A stretch of DNA of 64,000 nt from Atherix ibis (Eukaryota; Arthropoda; Insecta; Diptera; Athericidae). The notes below the pieces were generated by a model that searched no databases, had not been told where the DNA came from, and saw only the letters and a list, made by a program, of their open reading frames with translations. Positions 34,801-47,200 of this stretch are shown one piece after another. The stretch spans positions 12,377,933-12,441,932 of the forward strand of contig OY282608.1 in assembly GCA_958298945.1 (NCBI GenBank), given 5' to 3'. The first letter of the stretch is position 1. Each line of letters begins with the position of its first letter. The position numbers and the translations under genes are program-made.

Positions 34801-36480
34801 TTGTTTTGTTGGATTGCTGGCTTGTTGGTATGTTGGTTTGTTGGCTTGTTGGTTTGTTGGGTTTTTGGTTTGTTGGTTTGTTGGTTTGTTGGTTTGTTGG
34901 TTTGTTAGTTTGTTGGTTTGTTGGTTTGTTGGTTTGTTGGTTTGTTGGTTTGTTGGTTTTGATGGTTTGTTGGCTTGTTGGTTTGTTGGTTTGTTAGTTT
35001 GTTTGTGTGTTTGTTTGTTGGCTTGTTGGCTTGTTGGTTTGCTGGTTTGTTGGTTTGTTGGTTTGTTGCTTTGTTCGTTTTTGGGTTTGTTAGCTTGTTG
35101 GTTTGTTCGTTTGTTGGTTTGTTGGTTACTTGGTTTGTTGGTTTGTTGGTTTGTTGGTTTGTTGGTTTGTTGGTTTGTTGGTTTGTTGGTTTGTTGGTTT
35201 GTTGGTTTGCTGGTTTGTTCGTTTGTTGGTTTGTTGGTTTGTTCGTTTGTTGGTTTGTTGGTTTGTTGGTTTGTTGGCTTGTTGGCTTGTTGGTTTGTTG
35301 GTTTGTTGGTTTGTGGACTTGTTGGTTTGTTGGTTTGTTGGCTTGTTGGTTTGGTTGGCTTGTTGGTTTGTTGGTTTGTTGGTTTGTTGGTTTGTTGGTT
35401 TGTTGGTTTGTTGGTTTGTTGGTTTGTTGGTTTGTTGGTTTGTTGGTTTGTTGGTTTGTTGGTTTGTTGGTTTGTTGGTTTGTTGGTTTGTTCGTTTGTT
35501 GGTTTGTTGGTTTGTTGGTTTGTTGGCTTGTTGGTTTTTTGGTTTGTTGGTTTGTTGGTTTGTTAGCTTGTTGGTTTGTTGGTTTGTTGGTTTGTTGGTT
35601 TGTTGGTTTGTTGGTTTGTTGGTTTGTTGGTTTGTTGGTTTGTTGGTTTGCTGGCTTGTTGGTTTGTTGGTTTGTTCGTTTGTTGGTTTGTAGGTTTGTT
35701 GGTTTGTTGGCTTGTTGGCTTGTTGGTTTGTTGGTTTGTTGGCTTGTTGGTTTGTTCGTATGTTGGTTTGTTCCTTTGTTGGTTTGTTGGTTGTTTGGTT
35801 TGTTGGTTTGTTGGTTTTTTGGTTTGTTGGTTTGTTGGTTTGTTGGCTTATTGGCTTGTTGGTTTGTTGGTTTGTTCGTTTGTCGGTTTGTTGGTTTGTT
35901 GTTTTGTTGGATTGTTGGTTTGTTGGTATGTTGGTTTGTTGGCTTGTTGGTTTGTTGGTTTGCTGGCTTGTTGGTTTGTTCGTTTGTCGGTTTGTTGGTT
36001 TGTTGGTTTGTTGGCTTGTTGGCTTGTTGGTTTGTTGGTTTGTTGGCTTGTTGGCTTGTTGGTTTGTTGGTTTTGTTGGTTTGTTGGTTTGTTGGTTTGT
36101 TAGTTTGTTGGTTTGTTCGTATGTTGGTTTGTTCCTTTGTTGGTTTGTTGGTTGTTTGGTTTGTTGGTTTGTTGGTTTTTTGGTTTGTTGGTTTGTTGGT
36201 TTGTTGGCTTATTGGATTGTTGGTTTGTTGGTTTGTTCGTTTGTCGGTTTGTTGGTTTGTTGTTTTGTTGGATTGTTGGCTTGTTGGTATGTTGGTTTGT
36301 TGGCTTGTTGGTTTGTTGGGTTTTTGGTTTGTTGGTTTGTTAGTCTGTTGGTTTGTTGGTTTGTTAGTTTGTTGGTTTGTTGGTTTGTTGGTTTGTTGGT
36401 TTGTTGGTTGGTTGGTTTGTTGGTTTGTTGGTTTGATGGTTTGTTGGTTTGTTGGCTTGTTGGTTTGTTGGTTTGTTAGT
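31891..36480 (+). repeat. Region II super-unit S1
   Basis: Starts with the GTGTGTTTG cluster near 31936, a CGTTTTTTCG variant, and GGTTTATTCG at 32040. Then come GTCGGC at 32839, GTGTGTTTG at 33442 and 33882, GGTTAC at 34017, a GTGGAC module at 34206, the rare junction GGTTTTGATGG at 34955, a second GTGGAC module near 35312 and a TTCGTATG pair at 35757/36118. The same landmark order is found, with internal gains and losses, in 43312-50102 and 50103-53469. The next GGTTTATTCG is at 36598. Confidence 0.78.
35757..36480 (+). repeat. 361-bp TTCGTATG pair, first locus
   Basis: CGTATG at 35757 and 36118, each followed by TTCCTTTG, GGTTGTTTGG, GGCTTATTGG (GGCTTATTGGATTG in the second) and a GTTTTGTTGGATTG landmark. 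Equivalent pairs with a 369-base spacing lie at 49357/49726 and 52723/53092. Confidence 0.78.
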
Positions 36481-38386
36481 TTGCTTGTGTGGTTGTTTGT
36501 TGGCTTGTTGACTTGTTGGTTTGTTCGTTTGTTCGTTTGTTGGTTTGTTGCTTTGTTCGTTTTTTCGTTTGTTGGCTTGTTGGTTTGTTCGTTTGTTGGT
36601 TTATTCGTTTGTTGGTTTGTTGGTTTGTTTGTTTGTAGGTTTGTTGGCTTGTTGGCTTGTTGGTTTGTTGGTTTGTTGGTTTGTTGGTTTGTTGGTTTGT
36701 TGGTTTGCTGGTTTGTTCATTTGTTGGTTTGTTGGTTTGTTGGTTTGTTGGTTTGTTGGTTTGTTGGTTTGTTGGTTTGTTGGTTTGTTGGTTTGTTGGT
36801 TTGTTGGTTTGCTGGTTTGTTCATTTGTTGGTTTGTTCGTTTGTTGGTTTGTTGGTTTGTTGGTTTGTTGGCTTGTTGGCTTGTTGGTTTGTTGGTTTGT
36901 GGACTTGTTGGTTTGTTGGTTTGTTGGCTTGTTGGTTTGGTTGGCTTGTTGGTTTGTTGGTTTGTTGGTTTGTTGGTTTGTTGGTTTGTTGGTTTGTTGG
37001 TTTGTTGGTTTGTTGGTTTGTTGGTTTGTTGGTTTGTTGGTTTGTTGGCTTGTTGGTTTTTTGGTTTGTTGGTTTGTTGGTTTGTTGGTTTGTTGGCTTG
37101 TTGGTTTGTTAGTTTGTTGGTTTGTTGGTTTGTTGGTTTGTTGGTTTGTTGGTTTGTTGGTTTGTTGGTTTGTTGGTTTGCTGGCTTGTTGGTTTGTTGG
37201 TTTGTTGGTTTGTTCGTTTGTTGGTTTGTAGGTTTGTTGGTTTGTTGGCTTGTTGGCTTGTTGGTTTGTTGGTTTGTTGGCTTGTTGGCTTGTTGGTTTG
37301 TTGGTTTTGTTGGTTTGTTGGTTTGTTGGTTTGTTGGTTTGTTGGTTTGTTCGTATATTGGTTTGTTCCTTTGTTGGTTTGTTGGTTGTTTGGTTTGTTG
37401 GTTTGTTGGTTTTTCGGTTTGTTGGTTTGTTGGTTTGTTGGCTTATTGGCTTGTTGGTTTGTTGGTTTGTTCGTTTGTCGGTTTGTTGGTTTGTTGTTTT
37501 GTTGGATTGTTGGCTTGTTGGTATGTTGGTTTGTTGGCTTGTTGGTTTGTTGGGTTTTTGGTTTGTTGGTTTGTTAGTTTGTTGGTTTGTTGGTTTGTTA
37601 GTTTGTTGGTTTGTTGGTTTGTTGGTTTGTTGGTTTGTTGGTTTGTTGGTTTGATGGTTTGTTGGTTTGTTGGCTTGTTGGTTTGTTGGTTTGTTAGTTT
37701 GTTTGTGTGTTTGTTTGTTGGCTTGTTGGTTTGTTGGTTTGATGGTTTGTTGGTTTGTTGGCTTGTTGGTTTGTTGGTTTGTTAGTTTGCTTGTGTGGTT
37801 GTTTGTTGGCTTGTTGACTTGTTGGTTTGTTCGTTTGTTCGTTTGTTGGTTTGTTGCTTTGTTCGTTTTTTCGTTTGTTGGCTTGTTGGTTTGTTCGTTT
37901 GTTGGTTTATTCGTTTGTTGGTTTGTTGGTTTGTTTGTTTGTAGGTTTGTTGGCTTGTTGGCTTGTTGGTTTGTTGGTTTGTTGGTTTGTTGGTTTGTTG
38001 GTTTGTTGGTTTGCTGGTTTGTTCATTTGTTGGTTTGTTGGTTTGTTGGTTTGTTGGTTTGTTGGTTTGTTGGTTTGTTGGTTTGTTGGTTTGTTGGTTT
38101 GTTGGTTTGTTGGTTTGCTGGTTTGTTCATTTGTTGGTTTGTTGTTTTGTTGGATTGTTGGTTTGTTGGTATGTTGGTTTGTTGGCTTGTTGGTTTGTTG
38201 GTTTGCTGGCTTGTTGGTTTGTTCGTTTGTCGGTTTGTTGGTTTGTTGGTTTGTTGGTTTGTTGGTTTGTTAGTTTGTTGGTTTGTTGGTTTGTTGGTTT
38301 GTTGGTTTGTTGGTTGGTTGGTTTGTTGGTTTGTTGGTTTGATGGTTTGTTGGTTTGTTGGCTTGTTGGTTTGTTGGTTTGTTAGT
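36481..38386 (+). repeat. Type E HOR, full unit E1 (1306 + 600 bp)
   Basis: The start landmark TTGCTTGTGTGG lies at 36481, 37787 and 38387, giving a long part of 1306 bp and a short part of 600 bp (total 1906). Each part carries CGTTTTTTCG and GGTTTATTCG 117 bases after its start, and TTGCTGG followed by TTCATTTG. The long part adds the GTGGAC module (36898), TTCGTATATTGG (about 37352) and a GTGTGTTTG cluster (about 37702). Confidence 0.85.
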
Positions 38387-39692
38387 TTGCTTGTGTGGTT
38401 GTTTGTTGGCTTGTTGACTTGTTGGTTTGTTCGTTTGTTCGTTTGTTGGTTTGTTGCTTTGTTCGTTTTTTCGTTTGTTGGCTTGTTGGTTTGTTCGTTT
38501 GTTGGTTTATTCGTTTGTTGGTTTGTTGGTTTGTTTGTTTGTAGGTTTGTTGGCTTGTTGGCTTGTTGGTTTGTTGGTTTGTTGGTTTGTTGGTTTGTTG
38601 GTTTGTTGGTTTGCTGGTTTGTTCATTTGTTGGTTTGTTGGTTTGTTGGTTTGTTGGTTTGTTGGTTTGTTGGTTTGTTGGTTTGTTGGTTTGTTGGTTT
38701 GTTGGTTTGTTGGTTTGCTGGTTTGTTCATTTGTTGGTTTGTTCGTTTGTTGGTTTGTTGGTTTGTTGGTTTGTTGGCTTGTTGGCTTGTTGGTTTGTTG
38801 GTTTGTGGACTTGTTGGTTTGTTGGTTTGTTGGCTTGTTGGTTTGGTTGGCTTGTTGGTTTGTTGGTTTGTTGGTTTGTTGGTTTGTTGGTTTGTTGGTT
38901 TGTTGGTTTGTTGGTTTGTTGGTTTGTTGGTTTGTTGGTTTGTTGGTTTGTTGGCTTGTTGGTTTTTTGGTTTGTTGGTTTGTTGGTTTGTTGGTTTGTT
39001 GGCTTGTTGGTTTGTTAGTTTGTTGGTTTGTTGGTTTGTTGGTTTGTTGGTTTGTTGGTTTGTTGGTTTGTTGGTTTGTTGGTTTGCTGGCTTGTTGGTT
39101 TGTTGGTTTGTTGGTTTGTTCGTTTGTTGGTTTGTAGGTTTGTTGGTTTGTTGGCTTGTTGGCTTGTTGGTTTGTTGGTTTGTTGGCTTGTTGGCTTGTT
39201 GGTTTGTTGGTTTTGTTGGTTTGTTGGTTTGTTGGTTTGTTGGTTTGTTGGTTTGTTCGTATATTGGTTTGTTCCTTTGTTGGTTTGTTGGTTGTTTGGT
39301 TTGTTGGTTTGTTGGTTTTTCGGTTTGTTGGTTTGTTGGTTTGTTGGCTTATTGGCTTGTTGGTTTGTTGGTTTGTTCGTTTGTCGGTTTGTTGGTTTGT
39401 TGTTTTGTTGGATTGTTGGCTTGTTGGTATGTTGGTTTGTTGGCTTGTTGGTTTGTTGGGTTTTTGGTTTGTTGGTTTGTTAGTTTGTTGGTTTGTTGGT
39501 TTGTTAGTTTGTTGGTTTGTTGGTTTGTTGGTTTGTTGGTTTGTTGGTTTGTTGGTTTGATGGTTTGTTGGTTTGTTGGCTTGTTGGTTTGTTGGTTTGT
39601 TAGTTTGTTTGTGTGTTTGTTTGTTGGCTTGTTGGTTTGTTGGTTTGATGGTTTGTTGGTTTGTTGGCTTGTTGGTTTGTTGGTTTGTTAGT
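38387..39692 (+). repeat. Type E HOR, unit E2 (1306-bp long part)
   Basis: It has the same length as 36481-37786, and every landmark I checked sits at the same distance from the start, including the rare TTCGTATATTGG. The translated 711-base stretch 38427-39137 equals that of 36521-37231. It is therefore a recent or recently homogenised copy. Confidence 0.87.
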
Positions 39693-41214
39693 TTGCTTGT
39701 GTGGTTGTTTGTTGGCTTGTTGACTTGTTGGTTTGTTCGTTTGTTCGTTTGTTGGTTTGTTGCTTTGTTCGTTTTTTCGTTTGTTGGCTTGTTGGTTTGT
39801 TCGTTTGTTGGTTTATTCGTTTGTTGGTTTGTTGGTTTGTTTGTTTGTAGGTTTGTTGGCTTGTTGGCTTGTTGGTTTGTTGGTTTGTTGGTTTGTTGGT
39901 TTGTTGGTTTGTTGGTTTGCTGGTTTGTTCATTTGTTGGTTTGTTGGTTTGTTGGTTTGTTGGTTTGTTGGTTTGTTGGTTTGTTGGTTTGTTGGTTTGT
40001 TGGTTTGTTGGTTTGTTGGTTTGCTGGTTTGTTCATTTGTTGGTTTGTTGTTTTGTTGGATTGTTGGTTTGTTGGTATGTTGGTTTGTTGGCTTGTTGGT
40101 TTGTTGGTTTGCTGGCTTGTTGGTTTGTTCGTTTGTCGGTTTGTTGGTTTGTTGGTTTGTTGGCTTGTTGGCTTGTTGGTTTGTTGGTTTGTTGGCTTGT
40201 TGGTTTGTTGGTTTGTTGGTTTGTTGGTTTGTTGGTTTGCTGGTTTGTTCATTTGTTGGTTTGTTCGTTTGTTGGTTTGTTGGTTTGTTGGTTTGTTGGC
40301 TTGTTGGCTTGTTGGTTTGTTGGTTTGTGGACTTGTTGGTTTGTTGGTTTGTTGGCTTGTTGGTTTGGTTGGCTTGTTGGTTTGTTGGTTTGTTGGTTTG
40401 TTGGTTTGTTGGTTTGTTGGTTTGTTGGTTTGTTGGTTTGTTGGTTTGTTGGTTTGTTGGTTTGTTGGTTTGTTGGCTTGTTGGTTTTTTGGTTTGTTGG
40501 TTTGTTGGTTTGTTGGTTTGTTGGCTTGTTGGTTTGTTAGTTTGTTGGTTTGTTGGTTTGTTGGTTTGTTGGTTTGTTGGTTTGTTGGTTTGTTGGTTTG
40601 TTGGTTTGCTGGCTTGTTGGTTTGTTGGTTTGTTGGTTTGTTCGTTTGTTGGTTTGTAGGTTTGTTGGTTTGTTGGCTTGTTGGCTTGTTGGTTTGTTGG
40701 TTTGTTGGCTTGTTGGCTTGTTGGTTTGTTGGTTTTGTTGGTTTGTTGGTTTGTTGGTTTGTTGGTTTGTTGGTTTGTTCGTATATTGGTTTGTTCCTTT
40801 GTTGGTTTGTTGGTTGTTTGGTTTGTTGGTTTGTTGGTTTTTCGGTTTGTTGGTTTGTTGGTTTGTTGGCTTATTGGCTTGTTGGTTTGTTGGTTTGTTC
40901 GTTTGTCGGTTTGTTGGTTTGTTGTTTTGTTGGATTGTTGGCTTGTTGGTATGTTGGTTTGTTGGCTTGTTGGTTTGTTGGGTTTTTGGTTTGTTGGTTT
41001 GTTAGTTTGTTGGTTTGTTGGTTTGTTAGTTTGTTGGTTTGTTGGTTTGTTGGTTTGTTGGTTTGTTGGTTTGTTGGTTTGATGGTTTGTTGGTTTGTTG
41101 GCTTGTTGGTTTGTTGGTTTGTTAGTTTGTTTGTGTGTTTGTTTGTTGGCTTGTTGGTTTGTTGGTTTGATGGTTTGTTGGTTTGTTGGCTTGTTGGTTT
41201 GTTGGTTTGTTAGT
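39693..41214 (+). repeat. Type E HOR, hybrid unit E3 (1522 bp)
   Basis: The first 0.45 kb follows the short part (GGATTGTTGG plus GGTATG near 40050, TTCGTTTGTCGG near 40130). It then joins the interior of the long part at about 40190 and follows it to the end: the 40550-41005 stretch matches 37122-37577 and 39028-39483. The unit reads as a crossover product between a short and a long part. Confidence 0.82.
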
Positions 41215-42151
41215 TTGCTTGTGTGGTTGTTTGTTGGCTTGTTGACTTGTTGGTTTGTTCGTTTGTTCGTTTGTTGGTTTGTTGCTTTGTTCGTTTTTTC
41301 GTTTGTTGGCTTGTTGGTTTGTTCGTTTGTTGGTTTATTCGTTTGTTGGTTTGTTGGTTTGTTTGTTTGTAGGTTTGTTGGCTTGTTGGCTTGTTGGTTT
41401 GTTGGTTTGTTGGTTTGTTGGTTTGTTGGTTTGTTGGTTTGCTGGTTTGTTCATTTGTTGGTTTGTTGGTTTGTTGGTTTGTTGGTTTGTTGGTTTGTTG
41501 GTTTGTTGGTTTGTTGGTTTGTTGGTTTGTTGGTTTGTTGGTTTGCTGGTTTGTTCATTTGTTGGTTTGTTGTTTTGTTGGATTGTTGGTTTGTTGGTAT
41601 GTTGGTTTGTTGGCTTGTTGGTTTGTTGGTTTGCTGGCTTGTTGGTTTGTTCGTTTGTCGGTTTGTTGGTTTGTTGGTTTGTTGGCTTGTTGGCTTGTTG
41701 GTTTGTTGGTTTGTTGGCTTGTTGGCTTGTTGGTTTGTTGGTTTTGTTGGTTTGTTGGTTTGTTGGTTTGTTAGTTTGTTGGTTTGTTCGTATGTTGGTT
41801 TGTTCCTTTGTTGGTTTGTTGGTTGTTTGGTTTGTTGGTTTGTTGGTTTTTTGGTTTGTTGGTTTGTTGGTTTGTTGGCTTATTGGATTGTTGGTTTGTT
41901 GGTTTGTTCGTTTGTCGGTTTGTTGGTTTGTTGTTTTGTTGGATTGTTGGCTTGTTGGTATGTTGGTTTGTTGGCTTGTTGGTTTGTTGGGTTTTTGGTT
42001 TGTTGGTTTGTTAGTCTGTTGGTTTGTTGGTTTGTTAGTTTGTTGGTTTGTTGGTTTGTTGGTTTGTTGGTTTGTTGGTTGGTTGGTTTGTTGGTTTGTT
42101 GGTTTGATGGTTTGTTGGTTTGTTGGCTTGTTGGTTTGTTGGTTTGTTAGT
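41215..42151 (+). repeat. Type E HOR, hybrid unit E4 (937 bp)
   Basis: Begins as a short part (TTGCTTGTGTGG, CGTTTTTTCG, TTCATTTG, GGATTGTTGG near 41580). After TTCGTTTGTCGG near 41655 it switches to the S1 tail, matching 35990-36480 (GTTAGTTTG, TTCGTATG near 41788, GGCTTATTGGATTG, TTAGTCTG, GGTTGGTTGG). It is a second hybrid with a different breakpoint outcome. Confidence 0.8.
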
Positions 42152-43311
42152 TTGCTTGTGTGGTTGTTTGTTGGCTTGATGACTTGTTGGTTTGTTCGTT
42201 TGTTCGTTTGTTGGTTTGTTGCTTTGTTCGTTTTTTCGTTTGTTGGCTTGTTGGTTTGTTCGTTTGTTGGTTTATTCGTTTGTTGGTTTGTTGGTTTGTT
42301 TGTTTGTAGGTTTGTTGGCTTGTTGATGTTGGTTTGTTGGTTTGTTGGTTTGTTGGTTTGTTGGTTTGTTGGTTTGCTGGTTTGTTCATTTGTTGGTTTG
42401 TTGGTTTGTTGGTTTGTTGGTTTGTTGGTTTGTTGGTTTGTTGGTTTGTTGGTTTGTTGGTTTGTTGGTTTTTTGGTTTGCTGGTTTGTTCATTTGTTGG
42501 TTTGTTCGTTTGTTGGTTTGTTGGTTTGTTGGTTTGTTGGCTTGTTGGCTTGTTGGTTTGTTGGTTTGTGGACTTGTTGGTTTGTTGGCTTGTTGGTTTG
42601 GTTGGCTTGTTGGTTTGTTGGTTTGTTGGTTTGTTGGTTTGTTGGTTTGTTGGTTTGTTGGTTTGTTGGTTTGTTGGTTTGTTGGTTTGTTGGTTTGTTG
42701 GTTTGTTGGCTTGTTGGTTTTTTGGTTTGTTGGTTTGTTGGTTTGTTGGTTTGTTGGCTTGTTGGTTTGTTAGTTTGTTGGTTTGTTGGTTTGTTGGTTT
42801 GTTGGTTTGTTGGTTTGTTGGTTTGTTGGTTTGCTGGCTTGTTGGTTTGTTGGTTTGTTGGTTTGTTCGTTTGTTGGTTTGTAGGTTTGTTGGTTTGTTG
42901 GCTTGTTGGCTTGTTGGTTTGTTGGTTTGTTGGCTTGTTGGCTTGTTGGTTTGTTGGTTTTGTTGGTTTGTTGGTTTGTTGGTTTGTTGGTTTGTTGGTT
43001 TGTTCGTATATTGGTTTGTTCCTTTGTTGGTTTGTTGGTTGTTTGGTTTGTTGGTTTGTTGGTTTTTCGGTTTGTTGGCTTGTTGGTTTGTTGGCTTATT
43101 GGCTTGTTGGTTTGTTGGTTTGTTCGTTTGTCGGTTTGTTGGTTTGTTGTTTTGTTGGATTGTTGGCTTGTTGGTATGTTGGTTTGTTGGCTTGTTGGTT
43201 TGTTGGGTTTTTGGTTTGTTGGTTTGTTAGTTTGTTGGTTTGTTGGTTTGTTAGTTTGTTGGTTTGTTGGTTTGTTGGTTTGTTGGTTTGTTGGTTTGAT
43301 GGTTTGTTGGT
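42152..43311 (+). repeat. Type E HOR, terminal unit E5
   Basis: Follows the long part but with losses. A phase-breaking GTTGATGTTGG sits near 42324, GTTTTTTGG precedes TTGCTGG near 42470, and the GTGGAC module near 42567 lacks one GGTTTGTT. GGCTTGATGAC near 42175 is private. TTCGTATATTGG near 43013 is shared with the other long parts. The series ends by entering super-unit S2. Confidence 0.8.
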
Positions 43312-44211
43312 TTGTTGGCTTGTTGGTTTGTTGGTTTGTTAGTTTGTTTGTGTGTTTGTTTGTTGGCTTGTTGGCTTGTTGGTTTGTTGGTTTGTTGGTT
43401 TGTTGCTTTGTTCGTTTTTTCGTTTGTTGGCTTGTTGGTTTGTTCGTTTGTTGGTTTATTCGTTTGTTGGTTTGTTGGTTTGTTCGGTTGTTGGTTTGTT
43501 GGTTTGTTGGTTTGTTGGCTTGTTGGCTTGTTGGTTTGTTGGTTTGTTGACTTGTTGGTTTGTTGGTTTATTGGCTTGTTGGTTTTGTTGGCTTGTTGGT
43601 TTGTTGGTTTGTTGGCTTGTTGGTTTGTTTCTTTGTTGGTTTGTTGGTTTGTTGGTTTGTTGGCTTGTTGGTTTGTTGGTTTGTTGGTTTGTTGGTTTGT
43701 AGATTTGTTGGTTTGTTGGTTTGTTGGTTTGCTGGCTAGTTGGTTTGTTGGTTTGTTCGTTTGTTCGTTTGTTGGTTTGTAGGTTTGTTGGCTTGTTGGC
43801 TTGTTGGTTTGTTGGTTTGTTGGTTTGTTGGCTTGTTGGTTTGTTGGTTTTGTTGGTTTGTTGGTTTCTTCGTTTGTTGGTTTGTTGGTTTGTTGGTATG
43901 TTGGTTTGTTCGTTTGTAGGTTTGCTGGTTGTTTGGTTTGTTGGTTTGTTGGCTTATTGGCTTATTGGCTTGTTGGTTTGTTAGTTTGTTCGTTTGTTGG
44001 TTTGTTGGTTTGTTGTTTTGTTGGATTGTTGGCTTGTTTGTTTGTTGGTTTGTTGGCTTGTTGGTTTGTTGGTTTTTTGGTTTGTTGGTTTGTTGGTTTT
44101 TTGGTTTGTTGGTTTGTTGGTTTGTGGGTTTGTTGGTTTGTTGGTTTGTTGGTTTGTTGGCTTGTTGGCTTGTTGGTTTGTTGGTTTGTTGACTTGTTGG
44201 TTTGTTGGTTT

Positions 44212-47200
44212 GTCGGCTTGTTGGTTTTGTTGGCTTGTAGGTTTGTTGGTTTGTTGGTTTTTTGGTTTGTTTCTTTGTTGGTTTGTTGGTTTGTTGGTTT
44301 GTTGGTTTGTTGGCTTGTTGGTTTTTTGGTTTGTTGGTTTGTTTCTTTGTTGGTTTGTTGTTTTGTTGGTTTGTTGGGTTGTTGGTTTGTTGGTTTGTTG
44401 GTTTGTTGGTTTGTTGGCTTGTTGGTTTGTTCGTTTGTTTTGTTGGTTTGTTGGTTTGTTGGTTTGTTCGTTTTTTGGTTTGTTGGTTTGTTGGTTTGTT
44501 GGTTTTTTTGGTTTGTTGGTTTGTTGGCTTATTGGCTTGTTGGTTTGTTAGTTTGTTCGTTTGTTGGTTTGTTGGTTTGTTGTTTTGTTGGATTGTTGGA
44601 TTGTTGGTTTGTTGGTTTGTTGGCTTGTTGGTTTGTTGGTTTTTTGGTTTGTTGGTTTGTTGGTTTGTTGGTTTGTTGGTTTGTTGGTTTGTTGGTTTGT
44701 TGGTTTGTTGGTTTGTTTGTTTGTTGGTTTGTTGGCTTGTTGGTTTGTTGGTTTGTTGGTTTGTTAGTTTGTTTGTGTGTTTGTTTGTTGGCTTGTTGGC
44801 TTGTTGGTTTGTTGGTTTGTTGGTTTGTTGGTTTGTTGGCTTGTTGGTTTGTTAGTTTGTTGGTTGTTTGGTTTGTTGGTTTGTTGGTTTGTTGGTTTGT
44901 TGGTTTGTTGGCTTGTTGGTTTGTTGGTTTGTTGGTTGTTTGGTTTGTTGGTTTGTTGGTTTGTTGGCTTATTCGCTTGTTGGTTTGTTGGTTTGTTCGG
45001 TTGTTGGTTTGTTGGTTTGTTGTTTTGTTGGATTGTTGGCTTGTTGGTTTGTTGGTTTGTTGGCTTGTTGGTTTGTTGCTTTGTTTGTTTTTTGGTTTGT
45101 TGGCTTGTTGGTTTGTTCGTTTGTTGGTTTGTTCGTTTGTTGGTTTGTTGGTTACTTGGTTTGTTGGTTTGTTGGTTTGTTGGTTTGTTGGTTTGTTGGT
45201 TTGTTGGTTTGGTGGTTTGTTGGTTTGTTGGTTTGTTGGTTTGTTGGTTTGTTGGTTTGCTGGTTTGTTCGTTTGTTGGTTTGTTGGTTTGTTCGTTTGT
45301 TGGTTTGTTGGTTTGTTGGTTTGTTGGCTTGTTGGCTTGTTGGTTTGTTGGTTTGTGGACTTGTTGGTTTGTTGGTTTGTTGGCTTGTTGGTTTGGTTGG
45401 CTTCTTGGTTTGTTGGTTTGTTGGTTTGTTGGTTTGTTGGTTTGGTGGTTTGTTGGTTTGTTGGTTTGTTGGTTTGTTGGTTTGTTGGTTTGTTGGTTTG
45501 TTGGTTTGTTGGTTTGTTGGCTTGTTTTTTTTTTGGTTTGTTGGTTTGTTGGTTTGTTGGCTTGTTGGTTTGTTAGTTTGTTGGTTTGTTGGTTTGTTGG
45601 TTTGTTGGTTTGTTGGTTTGTGGGTTTGTTGGTTTGCTGGCTTGTTGGTTTGTTGGTTTGTTCGTTTGTTGGTTTGTAGGTTTGTTGGTTTGTTGGCTTG
45701 TTGGCTTGTTGGTTTGTTGGTTTGTTGGTTTGTTGGTTTTTTGGCTTGTTGGTTTGTTGGTTTTGTTGGTTTGTTGGTTTGTTGGTTTGTTGGTTTGTTG
45801 GTTTGTTCGTATGTTGGTTTTTTGGTTTGTTGGTTTGTTGGTTGTTTGGTTTGCTGGCTTGTTGGTTTGTTAGTTTGTTCATTTGTTGGTTTGTAGGTTT
45901 GTTGGTTTGTTGGCTTGTTGGCTTGTTGGTTTGTTGGTTTGTTGGTTTGTTGGTTTTTTGGCTTGTTGGTTTGTTGGTTTTGTTGGTTTGTTGGTTTGTT
46001 GACTTGTTGGTTTGTTGGTTTGTCGGCTTGTTGGTTTTGTTGGCTTGTAGGTTTGTTGGTTTGTTGGTTTTTTGGTTTGTTTCTTTGTTGGTTTGTTGGT
46101 TTGTTGGTTTGTTGGTTTGTTGGCTTGTTGGTTTTTTGGTTTGTTGGTTTGTTTCTTTGTTGGTTTGTTGTTTTGTTGGTTTGTTGGGTTGTTGGTTTGT
46201 TGGTTTGTTGGTTTGTTGGTTTGTTGGCTTGTTGGTTTGTTCATTTGTTTTGTTGGTTTGTTGGTTTGTTGGTTTGTTCGTTTTTTGGTTTGTTGGTTTG
46301 TTGTTTTGTTGGATTGTTGGATTGTTGGTTTGTTGGTTTGTTGGCTTCTTGGTTTCTTGGTTTTTTGGTTTGTTGGTTTGTTGGTTTGTTGGTTTGTTGG
46401 TTTGTTGGTTTGTTGGTTTGTTGGTTTGTTGGTTTGTTGGTTTGTTTGTTTGTTGGTTTGTTGGCTTGTTGGTTTGTTGGTTTGTTGGTTTGTTAGTTTG
46501 TTTGTGTGTTTGTTTGTTGGCTTGTTGGCTTGTTGGTTTGTTGGTTTGTTGGTTTGTTGGTTTGTTGGCTTGTTGGTTTGTTAGTTTGTTGGTTGTTTGG
46601 TTTGTTGGTTTGTTGGTTTGTTGGTTTGTTGGTTTGTTGGCTTGTTTGGTTTGTTGGTTTGTTGGTTTGTTGGCTTATTCGCTTGTTGGTTTGTTGGTTT
46701 GTTCGGTTGTTGGTTTGTTGGTTTGTTGTTTTGTTGGATTGTTGGCTTGTTGGTTTGTTGGTTTGTTGGCTTGTTGGTTTGTTGGTTTGTTGGCTTGTTG
46801 GTTTGTTGATTTTTTGGTTTGTTGGTTTTTTGGTTTGTTGGTTTGTTGGTTTGTTGGTTTGTTGGTTTGTTGGTTTGTTGGCTTGTTGGTTTGTTGGTTT
46901 GTTAGTTTGTTTGTGTGTTTGTTTGTTGGCTTGTTGGCTTGTTGGTTTGTTGGTTTGTTGGTTTGTTGGTTTGTTGCTTTGTTTGTTTTTTGGTTTGTTG
47001 GCTTGTTGGTTTGTTCGTTTGTTGGTTTGTTCGTTTGTTGGTTTGTTGGTTACTTGGTTTGTTGGTTTGTTGGTTTGTTGGTTTGTTGGTTTGTTGGTTT
47101 GTTGGTTTGTTGGTTTGTTGGTTTGTTGGTTTGTTGGTTTGTTGGTTTGTTGGTTTGCTGGTTTGCTGGTTTGTTCGTTTGTTGGTTTGTTGGTTTGTTC

